64,000 nucleotides of DNA from Mrakia gelida. Its lineage: Eukaryota > Basidiomycota > Tremellomycetes > Cystofilobasidiales > Mrakiaceae. Numbering within the stretch: position 1 is the stretch's first letter; each line of letters begins with the position of its first letter. Both the position numbers and the translations under genes were made by a program. The notes under the pieces were generated by a model, which had not been told where the DNA came from, did not search any database, and saw nothing but the letters and a program-made list of their open reading frames with translations. The stretch is from contig BRON01000003.1 in NCBI GenBank assembly GCA_024345305.1, positions 2,277,361 to 2,341,360 of the forward strand, read 5' to 3'. Below are positions 35,601 to 44,370 of this stretch, one piece after another.

Positions 35601-37380
35601 GTCCTCCTCATCTCGATCGAGCAGCTAGGCAACAAGCAGCTTCGAGAGGACCTCGCTTCCCTCGGCACCATAGGGAAGGTCCTCCAGTTCGTCGGGGATG
35701 AGGCTCACACCTGGGCGACTCAGTCGGATTGGAGGCCGTCGATGGGCTACGTCTCCCTCGCTCGACTCGCGCGAGCTCCCTTCCTCCTTCTCTCCGGCAG
35801 CTGGACTGAGGGAGCACGGAGACACGCCGGAACACTCCTTCACTCAACCCTCACCGAGCTCAACTTCCCTCTTCGTCGTCCTGGAGTCACGTTCCACGTT
35901 GTGAAGCTGGACTACAGCGACGACGTCTTCAAGACGATGATGGATACTTTCGGGAACGGTCACCTCTCTGCTCCTAGAGCTCCAGTCATCATCTTTGGAT
36001 TCACCAAGAAGGAGCTGGACGCGCTACGAGGAAGGCTGGTTGAGGAGGCGGAGAGGAAGGGTGTCGAGGTGAGGACGGAGGTCTACTACGCGGTGACGGG
36101 TGTGGAGGAGACAAGGAAGATGGATGGAACGAGCAGGGATTGGGAAGCCGGAAGGATCGACTATCTGTTCTGCACAACAGCGGGGATTCAAGCTCTGGAC
36201 TGTCCGGTGAGTCAAACACAACCCCCCTTGCGTCGCGTCGGGTCAGGACGAGAACAACAACCGAACTCTCTTCCTTCCTCTTCCAGCAATGCAACCTCGT
36301 CATCTTCCTTCCTCACCCAAAAGGATGGACAGTTTCCGAGCGCGTTCAGGGAGGAGGTCGAGGTCGAGACTGGGAGACCGTCGTCTGGGACTTCCAACGG
36401 AAGAAGTCGCCGCTTTTCTTTTTCGTCGACCACCCAAACGGGTTCGACCCTCGCTTCCGCTCTCCAAACAGCTGCATTGCCAAAGCACTGGAGGAGCAGC
36501 TCAACGATTTCTCGTCGGGAGACTGTGGGCTCTGTACGGAATGTCGTCGTCGTCGCGTTGCCCCTCCTCAATCTCCCTCCCTCCCCTCCCACCGAACCAC
36601 CAACCTCCTCCCCTCAGCCATCTCTCCTCCCCTCATCAGCTCTCTCTTCCCTACAGTTCCTCACTCCTCCGAGATCCCCGAAGCCTACCTCCGATCCCGT
36701 CAGCTCCATACTCAAGCAAACATCCTCCTCAACGAACTTGCCCACCTCCTCCGAACCCTCGACTCCCTCTGCTCGTCGTGCATCCTCCTTCACCCAACCA
36801 CTCAACTCTCTCCCAACGCTACCTCACTCCACAAGTACGGATGCCCCAGCAAGAAGAAAGAGTACGTTTTCGATTCTGTTTGCCTCTCCTTCTTGACCGC
36901 GACGCGTTCTGACGTCGCTTTCTTCTCTTCTCTCGCAGGTGCTCGTACTGTACTGGCTGCAACTGGAGGAGTCTCGAGACATGCGCAGTCCTTACCGCTC
37001 AACGCTCTACCTACTCCAACTGCTGTTTCGGATGCCTCTTCCCTATCTCGCTGCACGAGGAGGCGGCGGAGGGTGGGATGGGAGGAGGGTGTCCGTTCAG
37101 AGCTGCAAAGATGGTTGTTCCTCTTTGCATGCAGCTGTTCCGGGATCGGAGTTGGAGGAAGAGGGCTATCGAAGAGGGGAGGATTGGATCAGACTGGGGG
37201 TGGGTGTCTGACGGAGAAGGGATACTGCTGGGGACGAGGGAATATCACAAGTGGAAGATCACGAAGGAGAAGGACGTGGAGTTCTCGTTCTGGCTAGGTT
37301 TGCTCTCCCCTACACTTCCTTTCACCAACGCTGCTCTTCTCCTCCTCTGGTTCTACAAGACTGTCTCTCTCCCTACGTAG
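29643..37380 (+). CDS. Zinc-finger / tyrosine-recombinase-like / RecQ-like helicase fusion, copy 1
   Basis: The exons join into one protein of roughly 1900 residues. The first proposed exon starts MGSVLSIPSF and ends at about 30132. A 17-base exon leads in frame to MSFPCSKAICHAL (30858), a C2H2 finger. A second Cys/His cluster (CPRPHSEPHF) and an acidic linker follow, then finger CGSCGAVYKDGDSLRSHRHK near 32170, resembling the OrsD/DUF3505 type. The exon from about 33463 has tyrosine-recombinase boxes: GGRASEL (Arg 34033), NKTGTK, VRH (Arg 34414) and RGHSLKTDEAAY (Tyr 34543). A RecQ-like helicase follows with SPVGSGKT (Lys 35418), GDEAHTWATQSDWRP (35700) and VQGGGRGRD. The tail has CxxC pairs and ends at 37380. 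Telomere-linked RecQ helicases are known in other fungi. The start and small exons are uncertain. Confidence 0.72.
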
Positions 37381-37477
37381 TAACTCGTGTCCTCCTCTTT
37401 CTGTACTGGTTTGGAATCTTGTTGCGCTCCGCTTTCGTTTCTTCTCCGGTTCTCTTTGATGTCTCTTGTCTGAAGTT

Positions 37478-38560
37478 GGAGTCGTTGGTACATAGCTCTA
37501 GTATGTCCCGTAAAGGTGGCTTAGCTCTAGAGTGAAGATTTGCCGACGTCTCGAGGTTGAAAGGTATGAGCTCAAGCTCACCTCTGAGCTCCTCCTCCTT
37601 TCTCCTATGCGAGTCTGAGCCTCGTGGTAAGAAAATTTGCTCGCTCGAAGGAGGAACGTGTTCTCTATACCCGGCCTCCTGACTAATCTGTTTTCAGATT
37701 TCGAGTTACTGCTAGAATCGTTGCGCAGCGGCAGCGAACCTGTCGATGGAAGGGCCCTCTCGTTCGTTCAAGCTCAACCCCCATCTTCCCTTGCCCCTCG
37801 CTCTATACATGCGCTTCCCCCTTGCCCCTCCTTCTCCATTATGACTCCTTGGTAGTATGGGACCAACCCCAGCTGGTTTTTATCTCTCGTCAAGGCTGGA
37901 TGCAGGAGAAAATGAGCTCGATCAATGTGAGCTCCACCTCCACCTCCTCCCCTTCCTTCCCTCCATCTTCTCTCCTTCCGTTCTCCTCACCTCTTGCTCG
38001 GATCGCAATGGGACTTCGGGGGTATAGTAGGGCAGCTAGGGTGCCTAGGTGGAAGGTCTCAGATTTCAAGGAATGTATACGGTTGAGGCTCCTCGCTCAT
38101 GCAGTCTTGTTGAGCTTGACTCTCCTTCCTCCCATGCATCGCATGCTGCTGAGACTCTCGTACTCACTCTATCTTCTCATTCTCTCTTTCCTACCACTCT
38201 AGTATACTTCCTCCTCCATCGCAAACCGCTCCCATTGCACGCCTTGGCTCTCCTCTTCCTCCCTCGACCTCGCGATTTGATGCGCTGGCAGCTCGACCTT
38301 TCTCCTTCCTTTCCTTTGTCGAAGCTGTCGAGACGAGTTCTTGCTCCCTTTCCTCCCTTCTGGCGAATATATACGGCTTATATATAGTGGGCCCATAGGT
38401 GGAGAAGTAGAGGGATGCTGTAGGAGTGTTGGAAGGCCTCTCTCGGTCGTCGAGTCGGCTTGCGTTGAGCTCACCTCTCCTCCCCTTCCCTCCATCTCGA
38501 CCTTGCCTCCCTTCGACGTTCGTCAGTTCTTCCGTGGCACTGCTAGATGACCTACTTATG
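37478..38560. repeat. Noncoding segment downstream of helicase copy 1 (paralogue at 60785)
   Basis: The sequence after the gene begins with the block leader segment and diverges from it after about 37790. It then matches 60785-61870 throughout. Only short frames are present and they are not conserved as protein. It connects the gene to the 330-bp array. Confidence 0.65.
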
Positions 38561-39797
38561 ACCTCGTATAGCTTCGCTGACTCTCTGGGTATGTTCAGTG
38601 TCGCTCTAGCTGCTTTTGTTAAGGAGTTGGGAGTGCTCCCGAGTGGATGCGAGATGGTGGACGCGCTCCTTGACGGCTGCTAGAACATGAACGGGCGCAC
38701 CTGTATACTCGTGAGTATATGCGATCAAAAGGGAATCAAAAGCCTGTTTGATCCATCTATGACCCGAGGTGATCTACATCAGATGGAAGGGATCAACTTA
38801 GGACTTCTCCTTCCAGTCGCGTCCTCTCCCCTCCCAGTCAAATCCGACTTGCTCAAATCTTCTCTGAGCTGATCGAAACCAATTCGGATCATCTCTAGTA
38901 GTCTTGGCGGTTCTCCCAATATGTTCGGTGCCGCTCCAGCTGTTCTGGGTCCGAAGTTAAAAGTGTTCGCAAGCGGATACGAGAGGGTGGACACGCCGTT
39001 TGAGGGCTACTAAGACATGATTGAGACCACCTCTATACTCGTAGGTATATGCGATCGAAAGGGAATTGAAATTCGGTTTCAACTATGAATCACTCGAGGT
39101 GATCTACATCAGATGGAAGCGATCGATCTAGGACTTCTCCTTACAGTCGCGTCCTCCCTTCTTCCAGCCAAGTTCGACTTGCTCAAATCTTCTCTGAGCT
39201 GATCGAAACCAATTCGGATCATCTCTAGTAGTCTTGATGGTTCTCCCAATTTATTCGGTGCCGCTCCAGCTGCTCTGGGTCCGAAGTTAAAAGTGTTCGT
39301 AAGTGGGTGCGAGATGGTGGACGCGCTCTTCAACGGCTACTAGAACATGAACGGGCGCACCTATATACTCCCGGGCATACGCGATCAAAAGGGAATTCAA
39401 ATTCGGTTTCAACTATGAATCACTCGAGGTGATCTATACGAGGGGGAAGAAGTCGTTTCGTGATCCCTTGTTCATGTCGCGTCCTCTCCCCTCTTGTGCC
39501 AGTTCGACTCACTCAAATTTTCTCTCAGCTGGTCGAAACCAACGCAGATCATCTCAGGTGCCTTTGAGGGTTCTCTCAATATGTTTGATGCCACTCCAGC
39601 TGCTTGGGGCCCGAACTGGGGGTGCTCGCGAAAAGATGCGAAAGGATGGACATGCTTTTCACCGGCTAGGAGAACACGAACGAAACCACCACTATAGTCG
39701 TGGGTATATGCGATCGAAAGGGAATTCAAATTCGGTTTCAACTTTGAATCACTCGAGGTGATCTATACGAGATGAAAGGGATCGTCTCATGACTCTT
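38560..39797. repeat. Subtelomeric tandem array 1, ~330-bp unit, about 3.7 copies
   Basis: Equivalent points (a GAACATGAAC-like site followed by ACCNNTATACTC) lie at about 38681, 39012, 39341 and 39671, so the spacing is 329-331 bp. Each unit has GATCGAAACCAATTCGGATC and TTCGGTTTCAACT segments. The last unit is cut off after CTCATGACTCTTTGTTCC at 39803, where block 2 begins. Confidence 0.88.
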
Positions 39798-39817
39798 TGT
39801 TCCTAACGGTATGCGAG

Positions 39818-39911
39818 CCGTTCCAACGCGTTGGAACGGTCGTTTCCGTGGAGTCGACTACCCGGATCCGGGTAGTCCGACCGTTCCAACAACCCTTTTT
39901 GGACTACCCGG
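39818..39911. repeat. Palindrome cluster 2 at left edge of block 2
   Basis: It has the same layout as cluster 1. The fixed 22-bp palindrome (half-site CCGTTCCAACG) is at 39818-39839. A 22-bp palindrome with arm GACTACCCGG lies at 39856-39877. A hairpin with an 11-bp stem follows (39868-39878 with 39901-39911), whose 22-nt loop holds CGTTCCAACA. The arms differ from cluster 1 at three positions, all changed on both sides. Confidence 0.9.
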
Positions 39912-40330
39912 ACTTTGCGTCGCTTTGTTCTCCTTCCTCCTTCCACCGAATCGCAAACGGAAAACACGACCAGCGAGATCTACCCATGAAGCACAATGTA
40001 TCAGAAGCACAGCTCTCTAGAACAAAATCTGCATCGTTGACAGCGATTCTCCCGAGAGGTACCTCAAAACGAAGGAGAGGGTGAGCTCGAGCTGACTTCC
40101 GCGAGTTCTTTTCGGAGGAGCTCCATCCTCTCTCTTTCAGCTTCTCTGTATACTCAAGGCCGAAACCGCGGATTGTAAAGAGCTGGAGTCGTTGGTACAT
40201 AGCTCTAGTATGTCCCCTAAAGAGGGCTTAGCTCTAGAGTGAAGATTTGCCGACGTCTCGAGGTTGAAAGGTATAAGCTCAAGCTCACCTCCCAGCTCCT
40301 CCTCCTTTTTCCTATGCGAGTCTGAGCCTC

Positions 40331-42813
40331 GTGGTAAGAAAATTTGCTCGCTCGAAGGAGGAACGTGTTCTTTATATCCGGCCTCTGACTAATATGTTTT
40401 CAGATTTCGATTTACTGCTAGAGTCGTTGCGCAGCGGCAGCGAACCTGTCGATGGAAGGGCCCTCTCGTTCGTTCAAGCTCAACCCCCATCTCCTCCCCC
40501 CTCCCCCTCCTCCCTCGCTTACCTCCTACAACAGCAGCTGGACTCTTCTCGGGCCTCCTGCCTCTTTGGTACTATAGGATTGACCTGGGCGATGGGAGGG
40601 TGGTTTCATACATCGATGGATCTACAAAGCCGTGGACCGAAGGGGACGAGGTCCGAGTCAACCGCGTGTCTTCGACGAGAAGTTGCGGAGCTGCTCTCTC
40701 CCCCAACCACATCGACCTCTTCCCTTGACCACTTCCTTTCCATTTCCCACTTCCTCTACCAACAACTTGTCAGCTCGTACGAGGGAGTAGCATCCCTCCC
40801 AAGGGCCCACTGGAGCAGTGCTTGAACGGCAGCCTTGGTGAGCTCCCTCGCCTTATCGCTTCCTCATCGCTTCCCTTTCCTCAACCCCTCCTCCTCTCGC
40901 AAAGGAAGGAAAGTCCTTTCTCTCGAGCTTCCATGTTGGGAGAGTATCCTTTGGGGTGAATAGAACCCACTGAGAAGGTGGATGCATGCTGGGAAGGTCT
41001 CTCGTTTGAAGGAAGAAGGGAGGAGCTCGTCGCTCGCTCGCTCGCTTATGACTCGGTCTTCCGCTCCTCCTTCCCTTCCCTCCTTCATGAGCGAGCTCGA
41101 TGCTGACCCCTTTCCTCCACTTTTCTCCCACCAGGAACTTCTCCTCCACTCCTCCTCTACTCCTAGCCATCCAACGGATCCGATCCAATTCTACAACCCT
41201 CTTCAGCTTCCTTCGAAAGCGACCTCAGCCAAACCTCCTTCCCCTTTGGAACCCTCGCTGAACGAGCTCTCGAGAGACTTTCTCGTGGACTCAAGTGAGT
41301 CTTTCGCTTTCAGTTGGAGGTAGGGGAGGTGGGATGAGGTGTCACCTGCCTTTGCAGAAGGAAGGAGAAGGAAGGAGGAGTTGCGAGCTCGAGCTGACCA
41401 TCGTTCTTCCCTCTACCTCGCTCGCTCTCCCTCCTTCCCCTTGCACTCTCAGGTTCTTTCTTCAGTACCGTAAGTTGCCCTCGCATACCTCAATCTTCTC
41501 ATACTATCCACCCTCCACTTGGTTCTGTTCTGACTTTCGATTGACCTTCTCTCGTTCGTGCTCGAGCAGATGAGCTTCCCATGCTCAAGAGCGATCTGCC
41601 ATGCCCTCTCACCCTTCTCCACCCTTGCTAAACTCACCCAGCATGTGAAGGATGTTCATCAAGCTGAAATTCGTCTTGCTGGAGGTCTCAAAGGTGCGCT
41701 TGCACACATCTTCTCCGTGTAGGTTCCGTTCAAGCCCAACACTCATCCCGTTCCTCCCTTCCTCTCGTTCTCCCTCCCCCATCCCTCTCAGTGCCGCGTG
41801 GAACCAACAGATCGTTCTCCTGCCCTCGACCTCACTCGGAACCTCACTTTTCCCGTACCCCAAACGCGTTTCATAAGCACTGGAAGATCTGCATCCTCAC
41901 CGAACCTCTCCACCCGCTCTTCCCTTCTCCTCTCGTTCACTCTCCATCTCCCTCTCCCCAACCCGACACTCCCCCTCTGCCAACCCAGGATCAGGAGGAG
42001 GAGGAGGAGAACGCTCACCTAGGGGACGGGGAAGGTTTTGGTTATGGGATGGACGAGGGGGAGGGAGAGGGAGAGACCGAGGGAGGTGGTGGCGAGGGAG
42101 TTGGAGGGAGTGCGAGTGGGTCGAGCTTGAGTGGGACGAGGAAGGGGAAGGAACACGAGGTTGTTGATGGGAGGGAGGGTAGTGGTGGGGAGGATAGGAA
42201 CTGTCTGGAAGACGAAGCGGAGGGTGGGGTTTGTGGGATTGATGGTGTCGTCGGTGAGGTCTCTTCGGACGATGGTGAGTCTCTCGCGTCCTGTTCCGTC
42301 ACTCTCGTTTGCTCTCTCGCTCGAGAGTATGGACCTGTGCTGATCTTTAAACCCTTCTTCCTTCCATCAGGCTCAACAGCATCGGTGCCAAGAGACGACG
42401 AAGCTGGGATTGGATGCTTCAGGAAACTCGACGTGGAAGGACTTGTCGCGTTTTGGAAAGGAGAGAGCCTCGCTTGTTCGTCCTTCATCTCCTTCTCTCC
42501 AATCTCTTGCTTCCCGATCCTGATCTTCCTTTCTTTTTCTCTCTCTCTCGCAGCCACGACCAACCTCCACGCCGCTTCTCTAGCCATCAACATGAGGATC
42601 GGTCTCGTCGTTTCCACCCACGAGGACCCGTACGGAGGAGGAGTCGCACCATCCGGACTCACCGCTCACCTACTCAAGTTCTGCCCTTCCCTCTCCTCCT
42701 CCCATCGAAAAACCCTCGTCCGAGAAGCAACCCTCCTCCTGAACCTCGCAAACTCCTTCAAGCACTCCATCTACGCTCCCCTCTCCGATCGGAAACTCGC
42801 AAGTCAGCTGCTC
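40331..42813 (+). pseudogene. Recombinase-helicase fusion, copy 2, 5' part (interrupted)
   Basis: This is the 5' portion of a second copy, highly similar to copies 1 and 3. The first conserved exon carries a premature TGA at 40823-40825 where copy 1 has CGA. The zinc-finger exon starts MSFPCSRAICHAL at 41570. The acidic linker exon and the exon STASVPRDDEAG follow. The coding sequence is cut at 42813 after SDRKLASQL by the Ty3/gypsy element. Copy 3 has the same sequence uninterrupted at about 55395, which proves the insertion point. The gene resumes at 49115. Confidence 0.85.
42809..42813. repeat. Target-site duplication, left copy (TGCTC)
   Basis: TGCTC directly precedes the 5' LTR and is repeated at 49115-49119 after the 3' LTR. 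The empty site in copy 3 has it once. Confidence 0.95.
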
Positions 42814-43172
42814 TGTCAGGGAATCAGGTTTCAGCTCCTTCTTGTTTCACTCTCCCTTACTCTTTCCCTTTCTTCCCCCTACTTCCCTTTCACCGCTACT
42901 AGTCCTTTGTTCTCAGCTACGCGTTCTGCCTTTGTCCCTTTGTTCATAACTCTTCCCCTGTTATCGTTTCAGCCTTCAAAGTCTTTTGTTCTTTCTTCCC
43001 TTTGATCGCTTCGCCTCCCTTAAATATGTTCGCCTCGCTTTTCACTTTCTAACCTCTATCTTGAATCACCTTTGGATCATACCTCGTCCTCGTTCCTCGA
43101 TAAGCACCTGACTTCTCTTCGTCGCGTCGCTCTCGTTCCCTCGCCATCCCCGCTCCTCGCTCGATCCTCACA
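42814..43172 (+). repeat. 5' LTR of the chromovirus
   Basis: 359 bp, TGTCAGGG to CTCACA. It contains a TATA-like TTAAATAT at 43020-43027. About 31 bases further on, ATCTTGAAT at 43058-43066 is complementary to the primer-binding region just after the LTR. Confidence 0.95.
43020..43027 (+). promoter_or_regulatory. TATA-like box in the LTR
   Basis: TTAAATAT is the best TATA match in the LTR. Transcription is inferred to start about 30-40 bases downstream, near 43058. The 3' LTR has the same motif at about 48962-48969. Confidence 0.55.
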
Positions 43173-43174
43173 TA

Positions 43175-43183
43175 ATTCAAGAT
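43175..43183 (+). other. Candidate self-priming primer-binding site
   Basis: ATTCAAGAT lies two bases after the 5' LTR and is the exact complement of ATCTTGAAT at 43058-43066 in the LTR. No tRNA-like TGG start is present. Tf1/sushi-type elements prime reverse transcription with their own mRNA 5' end in this way. Confidence 0.6.
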
Positions 43184-43278
43184 CAACAAACCGGTCGCCT
43201 GCTTATCACCAATCCTCCAACAACCCCACCCCCCAGCCAACTCGCCTATTCCAACTCTCTTCCCCCAACAACAACAAC

Positions 43279-44370
43279 ATGTCCTCCGACGCCTCCTCTC
43301 CTGCTTTCAGCTCTGAGCACGAAACGAACTCTCCAGGATGGTTTTCCGACGCCCTCAGATGGCAACAAGACCAACATGACGTCGCCTCCAACCGCTTCAG
43401 GACCAACCTCGATCAACAGCAACAGGCACTTGCTCAAGCTCAAGCTCAACAGGAGGAACTCGTCCAACTCGTCCACCAACTTCAAGCTCAACTCCCCTCT
43501 TCGGTCAATTCCTCCCTCCACAATTCCTCCGTCCCCTACGCTCAAGAACCCAAGGAGCCCAAGGTCGCTCCTCCTACTCCCTTCACCGGAAAAGTTTCCG
43601 AAGCGAGGGAATTCCTCATCAAGTGCGAACTCGTCTTCAAAGTCCAACCTCGATCCTACTCCTCCGACTCGGCCAAGATCACCTTCGTCGTTACCTACCT
43701 CAAGGACACCGCCTTTCACTGGATCCGACCGGCTCTCGATCTCAAGGATGACGAGACTCCTCCCAACTGGTCTCAGGATTGGATTCTCTTCAAGAAGAAG
43801 TTCCTCCAAGACTTCGGAGACGCGGACCTCATTGAAACCTCTCGACGCTCCCTCGCCAAACTCAAACAAACAGGACCCTGCACCACTTACGCCATCGACT
43901 TCCGACGCTTCGCTTCCTCCCTCGAGATGAGCGATCAGTCTCTTCGACATGCCTACTACGACGGACTCAAGGACGACGTCAAGGATCGAATCCTCAACCC
44001 TCTCTCCACCGACTTCACCGACTTGGAAACCCTCATCAACACTTCAATCCGATGGGACACCCTCCTTTACAACCGTCGAAAACAGCCTTTCCCCGTCACC
44101 AACTTCCTCCCTCGAAACTCCACCCTCTCCTCTGGACCAACTCCAATGGACGTCGACGCGACTACTTCTCGACCTCGAGGACCTCTCACCGACGCCGAAA
44201 AACTTCGCCGACGAACTCTCGGACTCTGCGGATACTGTGGTGGAACGGGTCACTTCGCAATCACCTGTCCTCTCGCGGCGAATCGACGACAACATCAGCT
44301 TTCCGCTTTGGAATACGGAACCGACGCACTTCCCTCGGCAACGGTCACCCCTCTTCCCGCTTTGGAATGA
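43279..44370 (+). CDS. gag: Gag polyprotein of the chromovirus
   Basis: The start at 43279 follows an AAC-rich leader and gives MSSDASSPAF, a 363-residue protein. The same frame is open upstream into the LTR, but this methionine is the natural start after the primer site. A Gln-rich helical segment is followed by the capsid core (PFTGKVSEAREFLIKCELVF, then FHWIRPAL and LYNRRKQPF). Near the end is a CCHC zinc knuckle, CGYCGGTGHFAITC, which packages the RNA. The frame ends in UGA at 44368-44370. The same frame remains open for pol after the stop. Confidence 0.92.
   Translation: MSSDASSPAFSSEHETNSPGWFSDALRWQQDQHDVASNRFRTNLDQQQQALAQAQAQQEELVQLVHQLQAQLPSSVNSSLHNSSVPYAQEPKEPKVAPPTPFTGKVSEAREFLIKCELVFKVQPRSYSSDSAKITFVVTYLKDTAFHWIRPALDLKDDETPPNWSQDWILFKKKFLQDFGDADLIETSRRSLAKLKQTGPCTTYAIDFRRFASSLEMSDQSLRHAYYDGLKDDVKDRILNPLSTDFTDLETLINTSIRWDTLLYNRRKQPFPVTNFLPRNSTLSSGPTPMDVDATTSRPRGPLTDAEKLRRRTLGLCGYCGGTGHFAITCPLAANRRQHQLSALEYGTDALPSATVTPLPALE

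Noticed and set aside
39109..39333. Repeated 74-residue minus-strand frames in the satellite arrays
   Set aside because: The frame is open in some units and closed in others. Similarity follows the DNA repeat, with no sign of protein conservation.
38560..39797. CRISPR-like array
   Set aside because: The repeats are long contiguous ~330-bp units without spacers, in a eukaryotic subtelomere.
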